A DNA stretch of 7,281 nt, from contig JAQVDF010000085.1 in assembly GCA_028698405.1 (NCBI GenBank), positions 1 through 7,281 of the forward strand, written 5' to 3'. The translations under genes and the position numbers were made by a program. Below the pieces are notes generated by a model. The model saw only the letters and a list, made by a program, of their open reading frames with translations, did not search any database and was not told where the DNA came from. Shown piece after piece: positions 1 to 4,864 of this stretch; position 1 is the stretch's first letter; the number at the start of each line of letters is the position of its first letter. This DNA comes from Phenylobacterium sp. (GTDB lineage Bacteria; Pseudomonadota; Alphaproteobacteria; Caulobacterales; Caulobacteraceae).

Positions 1-2
1 TC

Positions 3-113
3 TGGGCCCGGCTGAAGGACTACCGCCGCGTCGCGACACGCTACGACAAGCTCGCCGACAACTTCCTCGCCGGCGTGCTCATCGCAGCCATCGTCAGCTA
101 CTGGGCCAAATGA
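3..113 (+). CDS. IS5-family transposase, C-terminal fragment (5' end outside window)
   Basis: The open frame from the window edge ends in a TGA at 111-113 and encodes 36 residues. They include RLKDYRRVATRYDKLADNF followed by a hydrophobic tail and YWAK. The R-L-K-x-(Y/W)-R-R-(I/V)-A-T-R-Y-D-K-L-A-x-N-F-L-A pattern is the conserved C-terminus of IS5-family DDE transposases, which contains the catalytic glutamate region's downstream helix and the Y-(2)-R-(3)-E-type surroundings. The catalytic residues themselves lie outside the window, so I cannot tell whether the element is intact. The frame ends at a normal position for the family, so nothing suggests truncation at this end. The right end of the element should lie within a few tens of bases after the stop. 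Confidence 0.87.
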   Translation, partial: WARLKDYRRVATRYDKLADNFLAGVLIAAIVSYWAK

Positions 114-126
114 GTCCGGACCCTAG
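112..126. mobile_element. Possible right end of the IS5-family element
   Basis: The bases directly after the transposase frame read GAGTCCGGACC and are followed by CTAG. IS5-family elements commonly end within a few bases of the transposase stop, and the IS5 group targets YTAR sites, which CTAG fits. The left terminal repeat is outside the window, so the boundary is an inference from position and target preference only. Confidence 0.35.
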
Positions 127-130
127 GACC

Positions 131-181
131 GACCACCTCTCCCGCCGCCCTTCGGCGCATCCTCTCCCACGGGGGGAGGGG
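131..181. repeat. REP-like GC-rich double hairpin
   Basis: This stretch lies between the IS end and the BI-1 gene terminator. An inner hairpin pairs CGCCG (143-147) with CGGCG (153-157). A second imperfect hairpin pairs CTCTCCC (162-168) with GGGGGAG (172-178, one G-T wobble). C-rich arms of the cctctccc/gggagagg type recur between genes in many Caulobacterales genomes. A related palindrome occurs here at 1815-1836. There is no T-run, so it does not look like a terminator. The repeat class is inferred without genome-wide copies to compare. Confidence 0.45.
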
Positions 182-202
182 ACTGTGATTTCGTCGCCCC
201 CC

Positions 203-236
203 AAAAAAAAGCCCCGGCGGGGTATCCGCCGGGGCT
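203..236 (-). terminator. Rho-independent terminator of the BI-1 family gene
   Basis: An 11-bp perfect stem (210-220 paired with 226-236, arms AGCCCCGGCGG and CCGCCGGGGCT) closes a 5-nt loop. Read on the minus strand it is followed by a run of eight T (203-210, the first base of the run also being part of the stem). It starts about 25 nt past the stop codon of the leftward gene. On the plus strand there is no T-run, so it acts mainly on leftward transcripts. Confidence 0.9.
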
Positions 237-260
237 TCGCGTTCGTCTTTCGGCTCGGAT

Positions 261-1013
261 CTAGCGGCGGTCGCCGAAGATGCTGAGCAGGAATTGGAAC
301 AGGTTGATGAAGTTGATGTAGAGGCTCAGCGCGCCGTAGCTGGTGGCCACGCCCATGGCCTCCTGGTCGCCGCCGAGCTGATAGTAGGTCAGCTTCAGGC
401 GCTGGGTGTCGTAGGCGATCAGGCCGGCGAAGATGAACACCCCCAGAACGCTGATGATGAAGGCCATCATGTTGTTCTGCAGGAAGATGTTCACCACCGA
501 GGCGATGATCAGCCCGAACAGGCCGACGATCAGGAAGCTGCCGAAGCCGGTCAGGTCGCGCTTGGTCGTGTAGCCGAACAGGCTGAGCGCGCCGAAGGCC
601 GTGGCGGTGATCAGGAAGGTCGAGACCAGCGAGGTGCCGGTGTAGACGAGGCCGAGCACGCCGAGCGAGGCGCCCATCAGCGAGACGATCACCCAGTAGA
701 GCAGGCTGGTCGACTTGGCCGTCGGGTTACGCATGGCGAAGCCGGAGACCAGCAGCAGGACCAGCGGCGAGAAGACCACCACCATGCCCGGCAGGGTGTA
801 GCCGGCGAAGCGTCCGTCAGGCGTCACTTGGAACAGCATGTCGCGCACCGGCGCGACCGAGCTGGTCAGGTAGGCGAGAGCGCCGGAAAGCACGAGGCCC
901 AGCGCCACCTTGTTGTAGACGCCGAGCATGAAGCTGCGCAGTCCCGCGTCCACCGACATGTCGGCGCGGTCCGCAGGGACCGTGCGCGCGTAGCCGCGGT
1001 TGAAGTCGCTCAT
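261..1013 (-). CDS. Bax inhibitor-1 (BI-1/YccA/TMBIM) family inner-membrane protein
   Basis: A 250-residue integral membrane protein with seven predicted hydrophobic segments, at about residues 32-52, 76-94, 104-126, 129-148, 157-178, 182-201 and 226-246. The family signature is clear: AGLIAYDTQRLK at about 196-207, then the C-terminal SLYINFINLFQFLLSIFG with a short basic tail. Length and topology match bacterial UPF0005/BI-1 proteins. In bacteria these include YccA, which modulates FtsH proteolysis, and BsYetJ, a pH-dependent calcium leak channel. The exact role here is unknown. The frame stays open far upstream, but the ATG at 1011-1013 (MSDFNRGYARTV) gives the usual N-terminus. An AAAGGG lies 11 nt upstream, a slightly long spacing. 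The gene is monocistronic, with its own promoter candidate and a strong terminator. Confidence 0.93.
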   Translation of the reverse strand: MSDFNRGYARTVPADRADMSVDAGLRSFMLGVYNKVALGLVLSGALAYLTSSVAPVRDMLFQVTPDGRFAGYTLPGMVVVFSPLVLLLVSGFAMRNPTAKSTSLLYWVIVSLMGASLGVLGLVYTGTSLVSTFLITATAFGALSLFGYTTKRDLTGFGSFLIVGLFGLIIASVVNIFLQNNMMAFIISVLGVFIFAGLIAYDTQRLKLTYYQLGGDQEAMGVATSYGALSLYINFINLFQFLLSIFGDRR

Positions 1014-1102
1014 CTGAGGCAATGCCCTTTGTTCAGTCCGTCCGGATTGGACACGTTGCAAATATCGTGGTCCCGCCCCATGCAGGCAAGCCCCAGCCGA
1101 TA

Positions 1103-1124
1103 AACCCTGCGTTAGACGCAGGTT
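1103..1124. repeat. Inverted repeat over the BI-1 promoter -10
   Basis: The arms AACC-TGCGT (1103-1112, with one extra C at 1107) and ACGCA-GGTT (1116-1124) are complementary around a TAG centre. The repeat covers the -10 candidate of the leftward promoter. A second perfect repeat, CCTTGC/GCAAGG (1125-1130/1136-1141), directly abuts it and covers the -35. Such placement could suit a repressor operator or a cruciform, but no known regulator motif is recognised. Confidence 0.4.
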
Positions 1125-1136
1125 CCTTGCGTCAAG
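1109..1136 (-). promoter_or_regulatory. Candidate housekeeping promoter of the BI-1 family gene
   Basis: On the minus strand TTGACGC (1129-1135) is followed after about a dozen bases by CTAACGC (1109-1115). This fits the Caulobacter sigma-73 pattern TTGaCgS, N10-14, GCTANAWC, with a perfect -35 and a partial -10. It would give a leader of roughly 90 nt before the ATG at 1013. An inverted repeat overlaps the -10. Called by eye from the consensus only. Confidence 0.45.
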
Positions 1137-1170
1137 CAAGGCGCAGCCCGGCCCACAGCGGAGCAAGTCG

Positions 1171-1198
1171 TTGGAAAGCTCGGGCGAATTCCTAAATC
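1171..1198 (+). promoter_or_regulatory. Candidate housekeeping promoter of thpR
   Basis: TTGGAAA (1171-1177), a 13-nt spacer and CCTAAATC (1191-1198) match the Caulobacter sigma-73 consensus. The -10 matches GCTANAWC at seven of eight positions. Transcription would start near 1204, leaving a leader of about 65-70 nt before the thpR ATG. This is the best promoter match in the window, judged by eye. Confidence 0.5.
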
Positions 1199-1271
1199 TA
1201 CCGGAAATGTCCGGCTCGAAAATCTTGCGCCGCCTGCGGCTAGCCCGCGAGGCGGCGGGAACTGCGGCCCC

Positions 1272-1808
1272 ATGATCCGCCTGTTCGCCGCGGTGGCGAT
1301 TCCGCCCGCGATCGCAGAGGGTCTCGTCCGCCGGCAGACCGGCCTGGACGGGGCCCGCTGGCGGCCGCCCGAGAGCCTGCACATCACCCTGCGCTTCTTC
1401 GGGGAGGTCAGGGAGGACATCGCCGACGACCTCGACGGGGAACTGTCGCGGACCACCGGCCCGACCATGGAGCTGCAGCTCGAACGCGCCGGCTCGTTCG
1501 GCGAGGGGGCCGAGGTCCACGCCATCTGGGCCGGGGTGGCGGATAACCCGGCGCTGCGCCAGCTCGCCGCCCGCTGCGAACAGGCCGCACGCCGGGCGGG
1601 CCTTAAGCCCGAAAGGCGCAACTTCCGCCCGCACGTCACCCTCGCCTACCTGCGCCGCGCCGACCCCACGGCCGTCGCCCGCTGGATCCAGGCCAACAAC
1701 CTGTTGCAGTCGCCCCCCTTCCACGTCGACCGCTTCGGCCTCTACTCAAGCCGCCTGTCGCCGCAGGGCTCGCACTACGCGCTGGAGCGCGAGTACGCGC
1801 TGGGGTGA
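1272..1808 (+). CDS. thpR: RNA 2',3'-cyclic phosphodiesterase (ThpR/LigT, 2H superfamily)
   Basis: A 178-residue cytoplasmic enzyme of the 2H phosphoesterase superfamily. It carries both catalytic H-x-T-x tetrapeptides in their usual places: HITL at 37-40 (within ESLHITLRFFGEV) and HVTL at 121-124 (within RPHVTLAYLRR). The N-terminus MIRLFAAVAIPP is typical of the LigT/ThpR group, and the length is normal. Family members hydrolyse RNA 2',3'-cyclic phosphates to 2'-phosphomonoesters and were first described as 2'-5' tRNA-half ligases in vitro. The physiological substrate here is not evident. The start is fixed by the conserved N-terminus; only a weak purine-rich stretch (GGCGGGAA) lies upstream. 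A promoter candidate sits about 75 bp before the start. It converges with the DUF2237 gene, and no strong terminator follows. Confidence 0.93.
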   Translation: MIRLFAAVAIPPAIAEGLVRRQTGLDGARWRPPESLHITLRFFGEVREDIADDLDGELSRTTGPTMELQLERAGSFGEGAEVHAIWAGVADNPALRQLAARCEQAARRAGLKPERRNFRPHVTLAYLRRADPTAVARWIQANNLLQSPPFHVDRFGLYSSRLSPQGSHYALEREYALG

Positions 1809-1814
1809 GCGTCA

Positions 1815-1836
1815 TTCCTCCCCTTGCGGGGAGGGA
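1815..1836. repeat. Short palindrome between convergent genes
   Basis: Arms at 1815-1823 and 1828-1836 (core CCTCCCC / GGGGAGG) pair over 9 bp with one G-T wobble and a TTGC loop. It sits in the 35-bp gap between the convergent thpR and DUF2237 genes. No T-run follows on either strand, so it is a weak bidirectional terminator at best. It belongs to the same C-rich/G-rich style as the element at 131-181, and palindromes of this kind are common between genes in related genomes. Confidence 0.5.
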
Positions 1837-1843
1837 AAGCGAC

Positions 1844-2227
1844 TTACGCCTCCACCGCGTGGTCCTTGAGGACGCCGAGGGGCACGATGGCGAGGGTCTC
1901 CTCGTGGGTGGCTTCGAGCACCACCTTGGGGGCGGCGCCGGCATCGAGCGCCTCCTTCCAGCGCGGGGCGCAGAGGCACCAGCGGTCGCCGGGCTTGAGG
2001 CCGGCGAACTGCAACTCGGGCCGGGGCGTCGACAGATCGTTGCCGACCGCCTTGGAGAAGGCCAGGAACTCGGCCGTCATCACCGCGCAGACGGTGTGCA
2101 GCCCGACGTCCTCGGGCCCGGTCTCGCAACAGCCGTTGCGGAAGAAGCCGGTCATCGGCTCGGTCGAGCAGCTCTGCAGCTCGCCGCCGAGGACGTTGCG
2201 GGCGCCGGGGTCGTAGCGGGTGGTCAT
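1844..2227 (-). CDS. DUF2237 family protein
   Basis: A 127-residue soluble protein of the DUF2237 (PF09996) family, recognised from its conserved blocks: NVLGGELQSCSTEPMTGFFR (11-30), NGCCETGPEDVG (31-42), HTVCAVMTAEFL (44-55), GNDLSTPRPE (62-71), GLKPGDRWCLCAPRWKEA (76-93) and VLEATHEETL (103-112). Six cysteines (20, 33, 34, 47, 84, 86) and several histidines would suit metal binding or a redox centre, but the biochemical function of the family is not established. It is full length with no signal peptide. The start is the ATG at 2225-2227, supported by AGGA (2235-2238) seven bases upstream. It is divergent from the CoA-ester lyase gene across 48 bp and convergent with thpR. Confidence 0.92.
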   Translation of the reverse strand: MTTRYDPGARNVLGGELQSCSTEPMTGFFRNGCCETGPEDVGLHTVCAVMTAEFLAFSKAVGNDLSTPRPELQFAGLKPGDRWCLCAPRWKEALDAGAAPKVVLEATHEETLAIVPLGVLKDHAVEA

Positions 2228-2242
2228 CGCAACATCCTAGCC

Positions 2243-2250
2243 GCTAAGAC
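2243..2250 (+). promoter_or_regulatory. Possible -10 element for the CoA-ester lyase operon
   Basis: GCTAAGAC matches the Caulobacter GCTANAWC -10 at seven of eight positions, and a start near 2256 would leave a leader of about 20 nt. The matching -35 position would overlap the start of the divergent DUF2237 gene and is poor (TCATCGC, 2224-2230). This is therefore a half-supported site. Confidence 0.3.
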
Positions 2251-2275
2251 GGGCCTCTAGCCATCGGAGGCGCAG

Positions 2276-3121
2276 ATGACGCACGCCAAGCCCCGCCGCA
2301 GCGCGCTCTACATGCCGGCGGCCAACGCCAGGGCCATCGAAAAGGCCCGCGAGCTGCCCTGCGACGTGGTGATCCTGGACCTCGAGGACGCCGTCGCCCC
2401 CGACGCCAAGGAGACCGCCCGCGAGCAGGCCGTGGCGGCGGTGAAGGCCGGCGGCTTCGGCCCGCGCGAGGTGGTGATCCGGGTGAACGGCCTCGATACC
2501 CCCTGGGGCCGCGACGACCTCGCGGTCGCCGCGGAAGCCGGTCCCGACGCGGTGCTGGCCCCCAAGGTCTCGAGCGCCGCCGACGTCGCCGCCTACCGCG
2601 CCGCCCTGCCCGCCACGCAGAGCCTGTGGATCATGATCGAGACCTGCTGGGGGCTGTTCCGCCTGGACGAGCTGGGCGAAGGCGTCGCCGCCTGGGTCAT
2701 CGGGACCAACGACCTCGCCAAGGAGATGCGGTGCCGGCTCGACGCCGAGCGCGCCCCGCTGCTCGGCCCCCTGTCGCTGGCCGTGGCGGCGGCCAGGGCC
2801 CACGGGCTGGTCGTGCTGGACGGCGTGTTCAACGGCATCGACGACGACGCCGGTCTCGAGCGCCAGTGCGACCAGGGCGCGGCCTTCGGCTTCGACGGCA
2901 AGACGCTGATCCATCCGCGCCAGATCGAGGCCGCCAACCGCGCCTTCACGCCCGCGGCCGAGGAGGTCGACTGGGCGCGCACCATCGTCGCCGCGTTCGA
3001 CGAACCCGAGAATGCGAAGAAAGGTGTCCTTAGGATTGAAGGCCGCATGGTCGAGCGGTTGCATCTGGAGGAGGCGCGGCGGCTGATCGCCGTGGCCGAC
3101 GCCATAGCTGCGCGGGGGTGA
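2276..3121 (+). CDS. CitE/HpcH-HpaI family CoA-ester lyase
   Basis: A 281-residue TIM-barrel protein of the HpcH/HpaI aldolase/citrate lyase family (PF03328). In order: RRSALYMPAAN (7-17), DVVILDLEDAVAP (30-42), VVIRVNGLDT (66-75), VLAPKV (93-98), IMIET (119-123), IGTNDLAKEM (142-151), LDGVFNGIDD (181-190) and GFDGKTLIHPRQIEAAN (205-221). By family comparison Arg69 should bind the acyl-CoA/carboxylate, and Glu122 and an Asp near 146 should hold Mg2+. Relatives cleave or form malyl-CoA, citramalyl-CoA or beta-methylmalyl-CoA. The sequence does not settle which, and no citrate lyase alpha or gamma subunit is nearby, so a stand-alone lyase or thioesterase is likelier than a citrate lyase subunit. 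The start is supported by GGAGG (2266-2270) five bases before the ATG. The secreted-protein gene follows 10 bp downstream, suggesting an operon. Confidence 0.88.
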   Translation: MTHAKPRRSALYMPAANARAIEKARELPCDVVILDLEDAVAPDAKETAREQAVAAVKAGGFGPREVVIRVNGLDTPWGRDDLAVAAEAGPDAVLAPKVSSAADVAAYRAALPATQSLWIMIETCWGLFRLDELGEGVAAWVIGTNDLAKEMRCRLDAERAPLLGPLSLAVAAARAHGLVVLDGVFNGIDDDAGLERQCDQGAAFGFDGKTLIHPRQIEAANRAFTPAAEEVDWARTIVAAFDEPENAKKGVLRIEGRMVERLHLEEARRLIAVADAIAARG

Positions 3122-3131
3122 GACGCGGGGG

Positions 3132-3770
3132 ATGAGACGGGCGGCTGCGACCTGGAGGGCGATGCTGTTCGCCGCCACGCTGGGCGGCGCGGCGCAGGCT
3201 CAGGCGACCGCCGACGCGCCGCTGGCCGCCGCCGAGGGCACGGACACGCAGGAGCCCGCGGAGTTCGGCGCCCCGCCGGCCCCGACCTCCTACAACCCTT
3301 CCGGCGCCTACACGCCGTCCTGGGAGCGGCCGGTGTTCCCGGAAGGGGGCGCGCCGGTGTTCCTCGACCAGCCCGGCCGCTCGCCCGAGCCCCCGGCCAG
3401 CTACCTCGACCAGGCCTACGAGGCGCGGCTACGGTCCTCCTTCCTCTCGGCGCAAGGGCTGAAGGGGCCGCTGGAGGGCGGCTGGACGCTGCGGGATGCG
3501 GGGGGCAAGCAGCTCTACGACCTGCAGCTGGTCGACAGCGCCAGCGGCGTGGTCGACGGCGCATGGCGCGACCTGCGCCGGGCCGGCGCCAGCGACGCGT
3601 CGGGACTGATCGTCGGCGCGAGCCGCACGGGCGCCCGCTTCGACCTGCGCTTCTATTCCGCCGCGACAGGCTCGGTGACCGCCGCCCTGACCGCCACCGC
3701 CGACGGCCGCTGGGCGGGAGAGCTGATGGAGCAGGGCCGCGAACGCGCGGTCTACCTGCAGCGCAACTAG
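3132..3770 (+). CDS. Secreted/periplasmic protein of unknown function
   Basis: A 212-residue protein that I do not recognise. A signal peptide is clear: basic start MRRAAATWR, a hydrophobic core, and a likely cleavage after AQA near residue 24. A low-complexity stretch rich in Pro, Gly and Ala follows (about 30-90). From about 105 to the end the sequence is compact, with alternating polar and hydrophobic residues (GGWTLRDAGGKQLYDLQLVD, then FDLRFYSAATGSVTAALTA, ending RAVYLQRN). This suggests an all-beta domain, perhaps lipocalin- or Inh-like; that fold is a guess from pattern only. It starts 10 bp after the lyase stop with a GCGGGG just upstream, so it is probably co-transcribed with the lyase. 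Its TAG stop shares bases with the stop of the convergent HIT gene. Confidence 0.8.
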   Translation: MRRAAATWRAMLFAATLGGAAQAQATADAPLAAAEGTDTQEPAEFGAPPAPTSYNPSGAYTPSWERPVFPEGGAPVFLDQPGRSPEPPASYLDQAYEARLRSSFLSAQGLKGPLEGGWTLRDAGGKQLYDLQLVDSASGVVDGAWRDLRRAGASDASGLIVGASRTGARFDLRFYSAATGSVTAALTATADGRWAGELMEQGRERAVYLQRN

Positions 3771-4186
3771 CCGAGCGCCTTGCGCGCCGCCGCGAGGGAC
3801 CGCTGCAGCGCATCCGGCGCAAACGCCTCCGCCCCGGGAACTCCCCACACCGGCCCCGGCCAGGCCGGATCGTCCGCGCGCCGCCCGACAACGTGGACGT
3901 GCAGCTGGGGCGTGACGTTGCCGAGCTGGCCGACGTTCAGCTTCTCGACCGGCCGGCCGAGCGCCGCGCCGATCGCCCGCACGGCCGCGCCGGCCCGCAC
4001 CAGCTCGTCCATCAGTTGCGCGCGCGGACCGGGCGCCAGATCCTCGATCTCGACGAGGCCCTCGGCGCGGGGGATCAGCACCAGCCAGGAATAGCGCGCG
4101 TCGGCCTGCAGCCGCACGTGGCAGAGCGGAAGATCGCAGACGGCGTGCGAGGTCGGAACGAAGGCGGGGGCGAGTTCGAAGGCCAT
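3767..4186 (-). CDS. HIT (histidine triad) family protein
   Basis: A 139-residue soluble protein of the HIT superfamily of nucleotide hydrolases and transferases. Typical blocks are CDLPLCHVRLQADARYSWLVLIPR (17-40, strand with buried hydrophobics), EIEDL (46-50), LNVGQLGN (83-90) and QLHVHVVGR (94-102). The last is the HIT motif H-x-H-x-H with Gln94 in place of the first His; His96, the expected nucleophile, and His98 are kept. WPGPVWG (109-115) follows, as in the alphaproteobacterial subgroup of HIT proteins I recall. The substrate is unknown, with dinucleoside polyphosphates or AMP conjugates likely by family. The ATG at 4184-4186 is chosen over an upstream in-frame ATG at 4261, because the family N-terminus begins here and the longer form would run into the divergent DUF6886 gene. 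Its ribosome binding site is weak. Confidence 0.9.
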   Translation of the reverse strand: MAFELAPAFVPTSHAVCDLPLCHVRLQADARYSWLVLIPRAEGLVEIEDLAPGPRAQLMDELVRAGAAVRAIGAALGRPVEKLNVGQLGNVTPQLHVHVVGRRADDPAWPGPVWGVPGAEAFAPDALQRSLAAARKALG

Positions 4187-4246
4187 GTCCGTCCATAGCC
4201 CGTGATGGCCGCCGGCCGGAAGGTGCGGTAGGCTCGCCTCCCTCGC

Positions 4247-4780
4247 ATGCGCCTGTTCCACTTCTCAGACCACCCGGACATCAGCCGCTTCGTCCCTCGG
4301 CCGCCGATCGTCGCGGCGGCGCGTCCGCCGGGTCTCGAGTGGCTGAACGGCCCGCTCGTCTGGGCCATCGAGGAGGGCCGGCAGACGATGTACCTGTTCC
4401 CGCGCGACTGCCCGCGGATCCTCTTGTGGCCGACACAGCGGACGACCGAAGAGGATCTGGAGCGCTGGTTCGGCCGCAGCACCGCTCGGATTCTCGCCCA
4501 CGTCGAATGGGCCTGGTTCGAGCGGCTGCGGTCGGGCCGTCTCTACCGCTACGAGCTGCCGCCCGGGCCGTTCGAGAGCATTCAGGACGCCGGCATGTGG
4601 GTGGCGCGGGAGACAGTCGAGCCTGTCGCGATGGAGGTCATCGACGATCTGCCCGCCGCCCTCGCCGACCAGGGCGTGGAACTGCGGATCATGTCGAGCC
4701 TCACGCCGCTGAAGGACGTCTGGGACAGCAGTCTGCACGCCAGCGGCATCCGCCTGCGCAACGCCGCCGGCTGGGCGTAG
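4247..4780 (+). CDS. DUF6886 family protein
   Basis: A 177-residue soluble protein with the features of the DUF6886 family: MRLFHFSDHPDISRFVPRPP at the N-terminus, LVWAIEEGRQTMYLFPRDCPRILLW (37-61), and a C-terminal half with RLYRYELPPGPFE (98-110), MWVARETVEPV (117-127) and LRIMSSLTPLKDVWD (146-160). The function of the family is not known. The N-terminal LFHFSD followed by a compact basic/aromatic fold reminds me of small ADP-ribosyltransferase-like or RES-like folds, which is speculation. No catalytic set can be assigned. The start matches the conserved family N-terminus although no purine-rich ribosome binding site precedes it (upstream CTCGCCTCCCTCGC), so translation may be leaderless or weak. 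It is divergent from the HIT gene (60-bp gap) and 84 bp ahead of mdh. Confidence 0.85.
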   Translation: MRLFHFSDHPDISRFVPRPPIVAAARPPGLEWLNGPLVWAIEEGRQTMYLFPRDCPRILLWPTQRTTEEDLERWFGRSTARILAHVEWAWFERLRSGRLYRYELPPGPFESIQDAGMWVARETVEPVAMEVIDDLPAALADQGVELRIMSSLTPLKDVWDSSLHASGIRLRNAAGWA

Positions 4781-4793
4781 GAAAGCAGGTTGC

Positions 4794-4822
4794 TTGCGGC
4801 GCCCGAGCCGAGCGGTTAGACC
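4794..4822 (+). promoter_or_regulatory. Candidate housekeeping promoter of mdh
   Basis: TTGCGGC (4794-4800), a 14-nt spacer and GTTAGACC (4815-4822) fit the Caulobacter sigma-73 pattern, with six of eight -10 positions matching GCTANAWC. Transcription would begin near 4828 with a leader of about 37 nt. mdh could also receive read-through from the DUF6886 gene, since no terminator separates them. Confidence 0.45.
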
Positions 4823-4853
4823 GCCCGCCGACCGACACCCGCCCTTCCGCTAC

Positions 4854-4857
4854 GGAG
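4854..4857 (+). promoter_or_regulatory. Ribosome binding site deciding the mdh start
   Basis: GGAG lies seven bases before the ATG at 4865 and only one base before an in-frame TTG at 4859. The spacing therefore selects the ATG, giving MSTKTPVRV as the N-terminus. Confidence 0.7.
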
Positions 4858-4864
4858 CTTGTAC

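Noticed and set aside
294..1103. A 269-residue rightward open frame opposite the BI-1 gene
   Set aside because: Its Glu/Gln/His/Asp-rich sequence is the antisense image of a hydrophobic membrane protein, with no domain seen.
1014..1724. Upstream extension of the BI-1 frame to a 487-residue protein
   Set aside because: The extension has shadow composition (Gly/Arg/Ala-rich, no domain), runs antisense through thpR, and the family N-terminus starts at 1013.
1815..1836. Bidirectional terminator between thpR and DUF2237
   Set aside because: The stem is good but neither strand has a T-run, so it is listed as a repeat instead.
2237..3178. A 313-residue leftward open frame opposite the CoA-ester lyase
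   Set aside because: It is the complementary-frame shadow of a gene with complete family motifs; its Gly/Asp/His-rich composition is what antisense of high-GC codons gives.
2593..3891. A 432-residue leftward open frame over the lyase and secreted-protein genes
   Set aside because: Its composition is dominated by Arg, Ser and Pro, it lacks any recognisable motif, and it is antisense to genes with clear motifs or a signal peptide.
4187..4261. Longer HIT protein starting at 4261
   Set aside because: The added residues do not fit the family N-terminus and would overlap the start of the divergent DUF6886 gene.
4859..4864. TTG start for mdh two codons upstream
   Set aside because: The GGAG site would be only one base away; the ATG at 4865 has proper spacing.
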